DNA of 64,000 nt from Galaxea fascicularis. Lineage: Eukaryota; Cnidaria; Anthozoa; Scleractinia; Euphylliidae. The notes below the pieces were generated by a model. That model made no database searches. It had not been told where the DNA came from and was given only the letters and a program-made list of their open reading frames with translations. Numbering within the stretch: the first letter of the stretch is position 1; each line of letters begins with the position of its first letter. Below are positions 32,343 through 43,791 of this stretch, piece after piece. Location: NCBI GenBank assembly GCA_948470475.1, contig OX419338.1, positions 1,812,444-1,876,443 of the forward strand, in the 5' to 3' direction. The translations under genes were made by a program, and so were the position numbers.

Positions 32343-33994
32343 GATTTTCTTGGCCCGCATGTCGACATATTTGCATTTACATAACAAAAAAACAAGCGGG
32401 CCGTGCCAAAACTATTTGCCCGCGTAACTAAATGTAGGAGTGCCGGGTCTAAAATGAATGTCGTGCAAATGGGGCTTAATTATGCATATTTTTTCCGATA
32501 TGCGATCAATGCAGGATATTTTAAATTTTTACACACTGTGCTTTTATTATAAAAGGTCTTGAAAAGTGTAAGTGTTCAAAATATTTTTTTGCTGATTTTA
32601 GGCGTCTTAAAAATGACCAATTAATCTGTCTTCCTTCCAGTCGCAAACACCTGCGGAAAGTTAATCGCTAGAAGGTCGAAAAATCTTGTTAAGTCCAAAT
32701 CTATAGGTTTGAAATCTCTTACAAGTTTCAAAAAAATCATATCAAAGAAAAGCGACACCATCGAATTGAAGGCAATACTTCAGAAGCAGGTGTTTTGGCG
32801 GAACGTTCTGTAGGTATGTAGTTTACTCTTGGGTGGCTTGTCAACAAATTACTAAATCAAAGTTTCATGGCTTCCGAATCGTCAGAGCGCAGGATTAAGT
32901 CGCAGTTTCTCTTCAAAATTATTTAAGACGTTACATATGGGTTTTATTACGATAATTCAAAATTCAAACGTTAAGCGAAAACAAATGGTTTTATTTTATT
33001 TGGATTAGTCTACGCGTCATTTGGTGCGATTAAATTGGTAATTTCAAATCGCTGTTCGTAAAGCAAAGTAACATTGAGTAAGAGTTACAGTATTCCGAGA
33101 AGATCTGTGAGAGTATGTGTGACGTTTTGTGGCAGCCTTCGCGAAGCCGTAAATTTTGTGGGACAAGAAAACACATGCAGTTTGAGCTTGTTTCAATATC
33201 TTCTTTTGCTGATGAAGTTGACAATATCAAAACTGACCGAAATTAGTCCCTCGTGTTTAGTCTCGCAAGAATTCAATAATTGTGTTTGTTTTCATCAAAT
33301 GTCATGAAGCAAGTTTACAAATAAAAATTAAATTTAGGAAGACAAGAGTTTAAGTAAAAAGAAATAGAACCAATTTTAACTCGGTGGCACTTTTCCGAAA
33401 CAAAAAACGAGATCAAAACCGCAATTTTCTGAAAGTTAATTGACTTTTTGGTCCAACTTGGCTGCCGTGGAAGTCAGTGCCATCGATTTCCTATTTCAGC
33501 TCTGATCATACTTTTACAGAATTATCAATTTTGCATTGGGCCAGCTACGTATCTGACCAAATTTCAAAGTGTTGTTCTTGTAAAGAAAAGCAATATTTCA
33601 GCTTGAAATTACGAGCTTCGTCCCGTCCCGACTATCTGCCCATGAGTCTCCGAGGATGGAAAATTTCTGACCCGGTAGGAAGAAAATATTGAAAGAGGAG
33701 CGTTAAGTTGTCCTTAGTTAACGTCTCAGCAATTCTTTACCAAAGCTCAAAGAAAATCAACTATAAACCGAGGTAAAAAGTAATATATGTGGCTACAAAG
33801 AAGCTTAACTATGAAGTCTTTAATACCGGTTTCCTTACTCCTCAGTGTAAAACAAATCCAACTCCAAGTTCTTGCAATAGCAGTAAATGTATGCAGTGTT
33901 GGAGTCGTCGTAAATCGGACAGCAAGGAGATTGGGATATTTTGATTAAAATAACGCAAAAAAGAGAACGTCTAACAAGGTCAAAGAAATCTTAC

Positions 33995-34084
33995 CTTCCC
34001 ATAGTGGAATGTGTTTGACCAAATGTTATCCCTGATGGCTGTATCTATCACTTGCTCCATTATCTCGGTTGTATGACTGAAACA
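33995..34084 (-). CDS. Candidate internal exon of an unidentified host gene
   Basis: The acceptor is ATTTGTTCTCTCCAG, preceded by a CTAATAC branch-like site. The exon is exactly 90 bp and the donor is GAAG before GTAAGATTTC. One frame is open throughout, starting CFSHTTEIMEQVID and ending SNTFHYGK (30 codons, phase 0 at both ends). An internal ATG gives MEQVIDTAIRDN. The helix-like part loosely recalls the first helix of Tctex-type dynein light chains, but nothing else of that fold was found, so I make no functional claim. It is identical at 57184-57273. Confidence 0.45.
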
Positions 34085-34214
34085 CTGGAGAGAACAAATA
34101 AACAGTATTAGAAGGAGTGGGATACATCCGAGTAGAAAAATAATGAAACCTGAACTGAAATTCTCTTTACACTATTTGAAGATCAAATCAAATTGAAATT
34201 CCTTCGATGAAATT

Positions 34215-34615
34215 TTACTAGAATGTGTGTGAGTGTAATCTTCTCGATGCCTAGTGGCACACCTAAGAGGTTACCAAGGAGGTTTCTGCGACTCAACAGA
34301 GGCTCTTGGAGACAGGTGGTCAGCCCAACCACCCTTATGTGTGTGAGAGAAGACCACAGCAACGCGAACTACGGTCCCTACTCTTTTCGATCAGTGTGTG
34401 GGTTCTTGTACGTCCCCATCCAGTTTTACGTGGGGAGGTGAAGGAGACAAGGCCAGCAGCTTAACGTCACTGCCCGCTGACTGGATCATCTGAACTAAAG
34501 TAGACGTTGAGCACACAGCCAGCATAATCTTACCAGGACCCTGGTTTGTGCACCGGTCTGAGAGTTTGAACCCGCAAATCATGAACCCACCGTGTTCCAA
34601 GTCTCCCTTCCCTTA
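34215..34615 (-). mobile_element. tRNA-derived SINE, family B, diverged
   Basis: On the minus strand it has a GGGTTCAAACTC B-box relic, then AACCAGGGTCCTGGTAAGAT, TGCTGGCTGTG, GCTCAACGTC, TTCAGATGAT, AAACTGGATGGGG and AAAAGAGTAGGGAC. The open frames on both strands are SINE sequence. It ends near GCATCGAGAAGA. Confidence 0.75.
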
Positions 34616-36378
34616 TTAGCAAGGTTTGACGTTCCTCAAGATCTTACGCTTTCTGTTTTTCCTTGTTGTCGCAAGCAATCACTAAATTTAAACAAAGATG
34701 GATGGCAGAAAACAAACAATGAAAAAAATGTATATTTTAGGTTCTGGTGCTATGCGTAAAAGCCAACTAAAAAGAAACCGATTGGCAAAACGCAAAGGAT
34801 TAGATTTCCATGGGATTGTGGATATGTAAATGTTGTTTCACCTTTCCGACCTGGAAAATCCCAGAAACTCCTGAGGAGCACTAAAATAATTTTTCTGTAT
34901 ACCTGGAAAAGGCACTAAAGAAAATCGATAGAAATCGGCAAAAATAACTGTAACAACTCTAATTGTAATAATTGTTTTTGTGGTCACTGGCTGTTAAGCC
35001 AGTCACCATAATGTCATCGGGTGCGTGAGTGAGAGTGTCCGTGACTTTTCGGAAGCTTTCGGAGTACTCTCACGAAGTGAGACCGAAAACACCCCGAGAT
35101 TTAGCGGAGTTATTGTAATCGATTTTCACCTTTTAACGTGGGTTGTAATGAGAATAACTGTTTTTTATACATTTTGTAATTGCTACCGTTTTATTGAATA
35201 TTACATTTCAAATGAAAATATTTGGAGATTCGAAAACGTGGCGCAAGAGAAATCGTGGTACGAATGTCGAACGTCTCCGATCTCTGTGAGCCATAAGTAG
35301 TACATTGCAGACTCGTTTTCCCATGTGCTTTGACTTGGCGGTCGACGTGACTATTTCGTGGTGATAATGATGAAGAAATCCCTCTTCGAGGACAGATCAG
35401 AAAGTGTGGTTTTGAAGTTCGTTTGACTGCTTAGACTGGGCGGATCCACTTTGTAAAAAATTACTGGGTTGGATGCGAATTTTCACCGTGCTTTTATATC
35501 CTTCGATTCGTCTTGTATTTCCAAATCTGTAATCTGTAATTCCAAGTCTGATCAGTGAAGTTTGAAAAAGAACGTGCTCAATTCGAGTCAATAAATTGAC
35601 CTAAATTGTGCTATACAAGAGCCTAGCAGTTCGCTTGCTTTGCTTTGCGTAGCTTTATTCGAGCCGAAAATAAAACGCCTTTGCATTTTAACGTTGCTTT
35701 GGTTTTGTGTATTGAACCATGAACAATTGCACAGACTGTCATGACATAAACCTGTGTGTTTGCCAGCGATCGAACCAACAATTTCCCAGTTTATTGACCC
35801 GTGAATAATTGGATAGCTGGCGTGTGCTTGAAACCAGTGTTCCATTGATCAAACCAATGAGTTCACGTGAATCGAACCAGCGAGTTCACTAATCGAACCA
35901 GTGTGTTCACTCACAACTTATCGAACGATGCTTGTAATACTCTACTAATTGTTTACATTTCCATTTATTTGTACGTATAAAAAGATAGATTCTCACTGTG
36001 GGCAACCATTCAAATTTAGTGTTACTGTATTAAACGTCGACCAACACATCCCGCGTAAACGCCTTTGGCGTCTTGTTCTTTCTTGATAACAGCAAATTTA
36101 TCTTTAGTATTATGTCAGTAGACACACTTTGATCTATTTACAATGTAATATGTGGTCCTCTGCGAGGTTATGCAGACTCGTAACGATCTTTTAACAAATC
36201 CTGAGATTTGTTTACTTAAAGCCCTTGATTACCTTAAATATCAAACAAAAATTTAAAGCAATTTCATTCATCATGCTCTACGTAATTGACTTGTAACCCA
36301 TTCCCTCCAGTTATACATATCACAGTTGTCGATCGAAAGGGAGTACTCCCAACAATCCAGATAATCGACTATACGAAG
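34616..36378. other. No gene recognised
   Basis: AT-rich sequence with a few short open frames (35397-35591 and 35588-35845, minus) lacking any recognisable domain. A TATAAAA box near 35978 follows a small tandem repeat, but no transcript model can be built. About 10 bp are missing in the second copy near 58380. Confidence 0.5.
35845..35910. repeat. Three-unit 21-22 bp tandem repeat
   Basis: Units of the form ATCGAACCAGCGAGTTCACT with variants (ATCAAACCAATGAGTTCACG and ATCGAACCAGTGTGTTCACT). The second copy is at about 59023-59088. Confidence 0.7.
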
Positions 36379-36564
36379 CTACTTTCCCTGAAGGGGTACC
36401 TTTTTAGGCCAGATCTGAGATGTACATAAATAAAGACAATTCGTGAATTCTGGTATACAAAAGGGTTCTGACACAACAAAATCACAGCGGACACATCGCA
36501 AAACGTCTTGTGTACCATTGTGTCCACCTTTGCAATATTGCACCCATTGGTGGAGAACACTCAA
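36379..36564 (-). pseudogene. Cys-rich open frame, stopped in this copy
   Basis: The frame includes HQWVQYCKGGHNG, then LRCVRCDFVVSEPFC and FTNCLYLCTSQIW, with several Cys spaced like a zinc-binding module. Here it ends at TAG (36379-36381) after PLQGK. In the second copy the same codon is CAG and the frame runs on for 41 more codons. I do not recognise the family and no splice sites are clear. It could be an old transposon-encoded zinc finger or chance. Confidence 0.35.
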
Positions 36565-38057
36565 ATTTTAAAAGAATACTTAGCAATAAACTAAAACTTC
36601 GCAACTCTTTTTGAACCATTGTGGTTGCCGTTCACTACCAGTAACCACATGCATGTCGTCCTTGAGGCCTTTTATTTTACATGATCGGCACTGAAAATAC
36701 GGTTGAAACAAAGAAAGAATAAAGACCGATACACACGAGGGGTTTTGCTCCTGGAGTATGCTTATAAATTAAAAACGCAAAGGATCTTGGCAACCTCGCT
36801 CCCGGGGCTTTCTCTCCGCCATTTTTTCTTTCTTGGGAAACCGCTATTGCGGTTGTTAACCTATATTTGTTTTTTTCGTTTTCTGTGAAAATATCAGGAG
36901 GTTTCATCGAAGAAACTGAAATTAAAATCGAAGCTTCAGACACCCGATGAACACTTGTGCTTGGATATTTTGTTCGTTTTAACTGGAGAGCATTACTCTA
37001 TCTGCAAAATATCGACAAACACTCAGTTTTATTGAATTGGTAACAATAAAAAAAGAATGATTTGAATTTAGATCAAGAATAGGGCACCCAGTATGTGATA
37101 ATCTTATAATTCTATGGCAAACCACCTTAAAATAAAGCTTTCAAAGTTACGCAAGGAACAGTCAATACAAACAAATTGTGCACATTCCAAGAATCTTCCG
37201 GCGCGTCAATACACGAGTTCCTTTGATTTGAGAATCGCTGAAATCAAAACGTTGCTAATGTTAATCAGTAACTACGGCATGTAGTTCCCGGATTGTTTTT
37301 GCATTTGACTTCATAGTTACTTTCGAGAAAGCAACAACCGAAAGTTTCATATTAAAATAGCATGCGGTCGGCTACTCCCGTTAACGCAAGAGTGTCGTAA
37401 ACAGATTCGATTCAGTTCAGTCCGTAGCAATCGAATTTGGCGTTGCATTTTCGTGACGATGAATTCGTCTTTTCAACGAAATTTACACACTGTTATGAAT
37501 TTTCTAATTTTAAACTTAAAGACAAGTACATATACAGTTTAGTTAGAAACTTTCCTCAGTTATGCAACCCAACTTTATGCCTCAGTTGTGTGACCACTGA
37601 AACAAACTTTCCCGGGCCTGGCAAACCAATTCGTACAAATGGCAGATCCGAAGGCTTGTCACCGGAGTAATTTGCTGTTCTCTGGCAGTAAACGTTTTAT
37701 TAAAGTGATGTTTTCTCCAAAGGTTTTCGGCCTTCATCTTGTCCCGATATTACAATAAGCTCCCAAAATATTATCGAGGTATTACTTTAATCTTCCTCAG
37801 AAGTTTGGGCCTTGGTCAAGGTTTGATTCCGAAATTGAAACTGAAAAACTTTGTTACAAGATACCGTTTTTTGTGTATTTCGAGAGGAATTACTTCAATG
37901 AAAGTAAAACAATGCAGCTTACGAAGCAACGAAATGTGCGTCGGTGAACTTTTTGAAGAGGAAATGAGCTTGCCCGCCGACTAAACGAGACAACTCCGGC
38001 CGATAGAAAGTTATAGTGGACTACTTGCCATTCCCCATTGGAATGGATTTTGTATGT

Positions 38058-38059
<2 letters not shown>
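36565..38059. other. No gene recognised
   Basis: It contains a repeat-like stretch at 36740-36850 (GCTCCCGGGGCTTTCTCTCC then TTTTCTTTC). Small open frames at 37437-37670 and 37739-37984 are preserved only partly in the second copy (the second is broken there by an insertion of about 15 bp), which argues against coding. Confidence 0.5.
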
Positions 38060-38088
<29 letters not shown>

Positions 38089-38108
38089 AAGAAGAAGAAG
38101 AAGAAGAA
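38060..38108. repeat. GAA microsatellite, about 15-16 units
   Basis: An uninterrupted GAA run ending AAAAAGG. The second copy has about 8 units at 61272-61296. On the minus strand it would encode a phenylalanine run within a spurious frame. Confidence 0.95.
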
Positions 38109-39289
38109 AAAGGAGTGTTTGACCGAGAGGAAAAGTGTCCGGGAAATAGAACCACATACCATTTGTAGTTTACGACTGTTGTCGACTGCCATCGACTGCT
38201 GAAAGAGTTCGAAGTCATTCGTACGCTGACACGATTTGTCCGTAGACAGTGATCTCAACTTCGAATTCCCCGTAGAAGTAGTTTTGCAATTGTTATCTAC
38301 TGCAAAACATACGGAAGTTACAGTATTGCTTATAAGCCATATATATGGATCAGAAATATTCTCGGTGTTATCTACTTTGCTTTTTTATAACAATTCAAAT
38401 ATTTTTGTTCAAGTTTTTTGTTGTTATCTACTTCTGATAGCAACAAGGATTCAGTTCAACTGCAATGATTTGTTTTTAATCATCCAATCGATTTCTACTG
38501 ATTTCTATCGAGACTACGCCAGGGTGTAATTAAATCAAAACGTAGACTACAAACCGGGAGGGGTAAATTTTCGAAGTATCCTCCCTTTCATTCCCCTGCA
38601 GGCAAATCCCCTTAAAGGTATATCAAGCTTTGACTTTCCAACTGTTTCTTTGCTTTTACAGCTAGGTCTACAGTCAACGGGACGCGCCGTTTCTCTCCGT
38701 AAAACTTCTCGACTTCTCCTTTCTTCTACCCTCAGGCCCACAAACACCGCCAATGACAAATGGGTTTTGTCCTTGATCCTTGGTCGGCGTCTGCTAATGT
38801 CTTTTAGCAAGGAAAGGCCGTTCAGCTCCTCTTCTCAATTCCTTCGTCAACTTTCCAACGACCGACTGTTTGCCACTTCAACCACCAACCAGTAACCACG
38901 AAACTTACATTTATATATAGACAATTAGTTTAGCAATTAACACTTTACATACATAATTATTGTAAAACGCGGTACCTTACACTCCTATGTTACTATTTTC
39001 TCTTATGTTACTTACACTCCTATGTGCTAAACACGATACCTTACAATCGTATGAGAGCAACGCTTTACTAAATCAACACTTAAGAACAATAAACTTACAC
39101 GCTTTTAGTTACAGACTACCTTAATACATCGCTAATTACAAACCACTACACTACAACGTTGAATTAACACTAGGACCATACGAAATACTAAGACCGAAAA
39201 ACTGAAACAAAAAGCTAAATTAGAACATGACAAAAAAATAGAAAATTTCGTGACGGCGATACAGTTGAAAAAGCGCGTTATTGTTGATG
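38109..39289. other. No supported gene; one exon-like frame considered
   Basis: A plus-strand acceptor-like TTGCTTTTACAG (ending near 38660) precedes an open frame of about 78 codons, LGLQSTGRAVSLRKTSRL to TSTTNQ, then TAA. It is Ser/Arg/Leu-rich. The overlapping minus-strand frame is also open. Downstream (38900-39120) are imperfect repeats of TTACACTCCTATG. Not enough to call a gene. Confidence 0.35.
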
Positions 39290-39690
39290 CTACTTCGGTT
39301 GGCAGAGCATGCATCGGAGTGCTGAGCAGGAGGTCACGGGCTCAAACCCCAGACCGGACCACAAACCAGGGTTCCTGGTAAGATCATGCTGGCTGTGTTG
39401 CTCCAACGACTGCTTCAGTTCAGATAATCGCGTCATTGGACAGGAGCCGCTAGCCTTATCTCCTACACTGTTCCACACGTGAAACTGGATGGGGATGTCA
39501 AAGAACCCACACGCCGAATGAAACTTAGAGTAGGGAACATAAGTTCTTGGTGCTGTTTTCGTCTGCCCTCGCACACGTCAGGGGTGGGCTGGCCACTTAT
39601 CCCCAGGAGCCTCTGATGGGTTACAGAAACCTCCAAGTAAACCTCTTAGGAGGTCCCTAATCACCACTTGGCGTGGAAAGGACTAACTTG
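39290..39690 (+). mobile_element. tRNA-derived SINE, family B, diverged
   Basis: The head TTGGCAGAGCATGCATCGG and GGGCTCAAACCCC are decayed A and B boxes. The body shares CCAGGGTTCCTGGTAAGATC, ATGCTGGCTGTG, TTCAGATAAT, AAACTGGATGGGG and AGAGTAGGGAAC with the other family B copies. The 94-codon minus-strand open frame is SINE sequence. Confidence 0.75.
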
Positions 39691-40305
39691 AATGCATAAT
39701 TTATGTATGAATCAATACAAACGAATTCGTTTTGAAATTCACGACGGTGTTTATTTTTCGGAATCCTTGAAATTTGGCGGTAAAGGAAAAACCCAAACTT
39801 TACCCTATCTTCTTAGGTATCACTGTATAGAGATGTTTGTCCCCACCGTTAAAACGATATAGACTTTACGAAAAGTTCCTAATTCAAATAAATGGAAATT
39901 AATTGACTAGCAATCTGCAAAAACATACTAGATACCGCCAATTGGTTGCCCTTATTATTTCAAGTAAATTTTAAACAAAAGCTATGGGCTTGTAGCCACG
40001 TTACTCCAATTAACTGAATTGAATAACACGTGTTGGACTTATCTGAATTAGCTGGAGCTTGAGTGGCAGGATGATTGAACATTGTTGGCTTGCATTCCCC
40101 AATCGTATGTTTTTCATAATCATTCACATTTTGACCTGAAAGATAGAAACCGATCGATTAGACAATATTTATTGCACAATAAAAACAGAGCGGACCACAC
40201 CATATAGACAGACGGTAGGGCATGGTGACCACTCATTCAACAGAATTTCGACTCGGATAGCAATAGAATTTGACGCTGTCGCATGCAGTCGCAAAAACAG
40301 CACAA
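39691..40305. other. No feature recognised
   Basis: AT-rich, with no open frame or repeat structure I can support. Equivalent to 62878-63492. Confidence 0.5.
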
Positions 40306-40307
40306 TA

Positions 40308-41019
40308 GGGAGCTTAAGCAACGACGACGGCGACTGTGACGAAAACGTCATTTCAAAATACAACTTCTCCTTTTTTTGTAACTTTTTTTTTTTCGATTAT
40401 TCCAATTCGTTCAACATGAGCTGTCCATGGTCTAAATTACTGTGAGCGGTGTTACAGCAAAGAAGGAAGGAAAACCTGACGTCGTGCGAACACGTTCTCG
40501 AGAAAACCTAAATTTTGGTCATTTCACGTTGTTGTTTTGCAGAGGACGGCAAAGAAATGGACCAAACTGTAAACGCAAGTGCAGTGGAGCGATCGTTTTT
40601 GCTCATTAATCCCATTGTTTTGTGGCGTTCTCGTTGCCGTTGCCGTGTTCGTTGCTTAAAGGGGCACTGTCACGCTATTGTACCATCATTTAAAAGGTTA
40701 AAGGTGCTAATGCATCAGTGGGGTCATCAGTGGAAACCTTAAAATAGTGGTCTGGTTTTGCTCCTAAATACCGTAGTACTGCATTGACAGCATAAGCTCC
40801 TGTATTCCATCAAAGATGACGAGGATGGAAATGGATTGAAATTTGAAAAGCTTGCCAATTTTTTCAAAATTTCAAGCTATGCGCTGAAAAATCGCCAAAA
40901 AGGTTATTATGGTTGGCTCTCCCTGCTTTTTTACGCGATAACAGGTAAAAGGCAGTTATTTTGGCAGAACTGAACCAAAAACAGCAAAAATGCCGGTGAC
41001 AGTGCTCATTTAAGCTCCC
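40308..41019. mobile_element. MITE with GGGAGCTTAAGC termini, host of a nested element
   Basis: Starts GGGAGCTTAAGCAACG followed by ACGACGGCGAC, and ends with the inverted GTTCGTTGCTTAA and, after the nested insertion, GCTCCC. TA flanks both ends (40306-40307 and 41020-41021), the usual 2-bp duplication of mariner/Tc1-like elements. Without the insertion it is about 358 bp. The 75-codon open frame at 40515 is inside it and not a gene. Confidence 0.82.
40660..41009. mobile_element. piggyBac-like MITE nested at a TTAA site
   Basis: A 350-bp insertion with ends AGGGGCACTGTCACGC and, inverted, ATGAGCACTGTCACCG. TTAA stands on both sides (40656-40659 and 41010-41013), whereas the host MITE needs only one. 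TTAA duplication is the mark of piggyBac elements. Non-coding. Confidence 0.82.
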
Positions 41020-41119
41020 TATAATTATGTTGCGGGATTACGGTGCGTGTTTCATGCAAGAGAAAGATGGACGAACAAACGAATTTAAAAAAAAAGAAAC
41101 AAATCCAGCGAAATCTTAC

Positions 41120-41146
41120 CTTCTGTAATCGTGGATTTTTTCGCAT
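41120..41146 (-). CDS. Possible first coding exon (MRKNPRLQK)
   Basis: An ATG at 41144-41146 opens nine codons ending AGAAG before a donor GTAAGATTTC identical in context to the donor of the exon at 33995. The phase is 0, compatible with that exon 7 kb downstream on the minus strand. The upstream side has no clear acceptor. It lies beyond the part covered by the second copy, so it cannot be cross-checked. Confidence 0.25.
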
Positions 41147-41300
41147 CGTTCCTGTACGCTCCACCAATCGTGTAAGTTATAATTCACTCATTATGTCATC
41201 TAACTAACAAGAGAGAAGAAAAGGAGACCAGTTACTTAAAATTATATACACTCGGGTCTGGATGCGAAATGTTGCTGTTTAGCGACAGAAAATCTTACGA

Positions 41301-41500
41301 NNNNNNNNNNNNNNNNNNNNNNNNNNNNNNNNNNNNNNNNNNNNNNNNNNNNNNNNNNNNNNNNNNNNNNNNNNNNNNNNNNNNNNNNNNNNNNNNNNNN
41401 NNNNNNNNNNNNNNNNNNNNNNNNNNNNNNNNNNNNNNNNNNNNNNNNNNNNNNNNNNNNNNNNNNNNNNNNNNNNNNNNNNNNNNNNNNNNNNNNNNNN
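41301..41500. other. Assembly gap of 200 N
   Basis: Exactly 200 N separate two contigs. The round length suggests a placeholder rather than a measured gap. The sequence right after the gap resumes in the middle of the element pattern already seen at 16523, so the contigs overlap in content by more than 22 kb. Confidence 0.99.
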
Positions 41501-41611
41501 ATTTCAAACCATGCAGGGCAATGCTTCTTGAAACCAGTAAAGGGGCAAAATCAAGGTATTTTACCTTAATACAGTACTGATATTGTTTTTGTTTAGGAAA
41601 TGCTCAGATAA

Positions 41612-41780
41612 CCAAGGCTGTGCTCTAAGAAAAGTAGCTGGGTGCCCAAACCTCTAAACCTTTGAAATCCAGGGTGCCGAGCATGTAAGTTTGGTGCAAA
41701 AACTAAATATTATTTCCTGGTCACCCAATGGCAAAAGTAAGTCTCCAGGGGCGACTGGGCGCTGCTAGAGCACAGCCCTG
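41612..41780. mobile_element. MITE with CAGGGCTGTGCTCTA termini (second copy)
   Basis: Direct copy of 16634-16802, with the same flanking GATAA pair. Confidence 0.78.
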
Positions 41781-41820
41781 GATAATGTATTGGATTTCCT
41801 TGGGAAATGTAATAATTATA

Positions 41821-42412
41821 CAGGGTTGGACATTAACACTCGCCTGCTCACCCGGTGAGTGTCTTAAGTGTCGGGCGAGTGCAAATCATCGATCACTCGC
41901 CCGTTTGACAAGTGCAATTTTCGTCGCTAAGAAATTATTTAGATAATATTTGCTGAGAAAATTCCCAAACATAAACTTTCCATTTCTATTTTGCAAAGTT
42001 TTACATTCCGAACTGTCTAGTAAATTGGCGCTGAAAGGCAACATAACATGGCCTCCTGTTAGTGATAATTACATAACACATGTACTTGTACAAAGTGATA
42101 CTGCTGGTCACTATCGAGCCGTCAGTGATCACCGCTCCCGAGATGAACAGACACATTTACTTGCAAACTGCAGGGATCTCATGAAGATTCATCAATAAAA
42201 AACTATTTCAAATATTAAGTACAAGAGTCTCCATTGTGTTTTCTTGGGGTTTGAGGTCTTTAAATAGAATTTTTCATTGAAGTAATAATCCTTGGATAAT
42301 CCTTGGTCCTTGGTCTGCAATGTGCTGGACGACATTGTGAGGCAGGGGGGGGGGGGGTGAGGGTCACTCACCTGAATGGCAAATACTCTCAAAATTAAGT
42401 GTCCAACCCTGT
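41821..42412. mobile_element. CAGGGTTGGACA MITE, uninterrupted (second copy)
   Basis: Direct copy of 16843-17436, with a shorter G homopolymer and the same TTATA flanks. Like the right arm it lacks the 1.45-kb insertion. Confidence 0.78.
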
Positions 42413-42442
42413 TTATACATGATTTGGGTGATTTTTCTACAT

Positions 42443-42706
42443 GGAGGCAGGATGGCCGAGTGGTTTAGGGTGCTGGTTTTCAATGCAGTGACCCGGGTTC
42501 AAATCCCGCTCTGGCCACTAGCTGGAGTTGTTCTGGGTGAGTGCCTGGTTCAACTCCTCGGTCATCCTTGTAAATAGCCAACTGGCTGCCTCCCGCCAGT
42601 TGGGATTCTTAACTCTGTTGTTTTCATTTGTATTATTTGTTTCATTGGCCCTGAAAAGCCCTTTTAGGGCAGTGGTCAATTAAGTATTTATTTATTTATT
42701 TATTTA
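42443..42706 (+). mobile_element. tRNA-derived SINE, family A (second copy)
   Basis: Direct copy of 17468-17730. The A box, B box and TTTA tail are intact. Confidence 0.88.
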
Positions 42707-42811
42707 TGTACATTTATAACATGAAGGGAAGGAATTGTTGTTGTTGTTCTTTCAAAATGTGAATTGATTGCAATCTAATTATTCTAAGAATACATGTAAT
42801 GATCATGTGGA

Positions 42812-42943
42812 GATCACTGATTGGATGACTGATAATGATCACTGATTGGATTACTGCTAATGAAATCACTGATTGGATGACTGCTAATGATCACTGACTG
42901 GATGACTGATAATGCAAATCACTGATTGGATTACTGATAATGA
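42812..42943. repeat. 25-28 bp tandem repeat (second copy)
   Basis: Same five units as at 17836-17967, so the left arm's lack of this block is a deletion there rather than a gain in the right arm. Confidence 0.85.
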
Positions 42944-43439
42944 CTGCAGTTTAAATCACTATCGAGAATTCCCATATACAGTGTAAACCAGTATGTAACA
43001 GAAGCAACCCAGCCAATCCAATGGCAGAGGGAGGCCTTTCCAGTCGTGGGTCCTTTCATTGAGTAGTCAGATTTTTTTCGATTAGTAGATTGATGCTCAT
43101 CCCTTTAAGCAACGAAAGCTAACATTCTTGTACCTTTGGTAAATCTTTCTTACTTTGCAGTAAGTCATTTTTTGAAAGAAAGAATTTGAACTTTCCCAAT
43201 AAAATGTGTCTGGTGGGCAGTCATCTTGTTTGGGTAAACCAGTCACTAAAATGGGATAGCTTGGAAGGGTACTGAAGAGCCAGCTTTATTAGGAGTTCAT
43301 TTTCTTACAGTGTATCTGCCAAAGTAAATTACATGTATCACAGCAAACACATGTTTCTATCTTATGACAAAGACAGGAAAACACTGGAGAAACAGGGTTG
43401 GTATTCCACAGATGACTAATTCCTTGTTATGTTACAGCT

Positions 43440-43506
43440 ACTTTGTTTGTAACTGAAAAACCCTTGCAGGGAGTTGCAATAAAGTATGTATGTATGTACA
43501 TGTATG
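43440..43506 (+). mobile_element. SINE 3' tail fragment (second copy)
   Basis: Complete tail with the TATG repeat that the right arm has lost. Next to it AACCCTTTCCCTCC pairs with GAGTGAAAGGGTTAA further on, an inverted motif around 43508-43590. Confidence 0.5.
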
Positions 43507-43791
43507 TTAACCCTTTCCCTCCAAAGGGGTTCTCCATTGACGAGTAAAATCTATAAGTGCCATTTGGCACCATCAGGAGTGAAAGGGTTAACATTTACTC
43601 CTACTTTGCCTTTCATTTTTTTAAGCTTCACTAAGGAAGGCGGGATCAATTAAGGCTTGGTGTAAGTACCACTTGTTTATATTTGTGATAGCCTTAAGAG
43701 CATGGTGACATGTTTACATTTGGAGTTAGACAACATTTTGAAAGCAAATTAGTGGGATTGTCCCTTTTACAAATTTGCAATTATTAACCCA

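Larger units (their letters stand above)
16523..40826. repeat. First copy of a 22-24 kb direct duplication
   Basis: Matches 41501-64000 in the same orientation. The coordinate offset is about 24975 up to 27 kb, about 23188 beyond the minisatellite, and 23174 at the window end. Most of the change is the copy-number difference of the 55-bp array. The rest is small indels: 41 bp in the fold-back MITE, 34 bp at 18791, about 10 bp near 35195, about 16 bp near 36555, the GAA tract and 12 bp near 40720. Substitutions are sparse. Confidence 0.95.

Noticed and set aside
33834..33990. Short minus-strand frame ending KNLELDLFYTEE just after the donor of the 33995 exon
   Set aside because: It looks protein-like but has no usable acceptor between the donor at 33994 and the frame, and it is too short to support.
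34223..34441. 72-codon plus-strand open frame
   Set aside because: It lies entirely inside an antisense family B SINE.
39290..39574. 94-codon minus-strand open frame ending near SALRCMLCQPK
   Set aside because: It is the antisense translation of a SINE, including its B box.
40515..40742. 75-codon plus-strand open frame
   Set aside because: It spans the junction of two nested MITEs and is shortened in the second copy.
41269..41580. Open frames across the N gap
   Set aside because: They consist mostly of undetermined bases.
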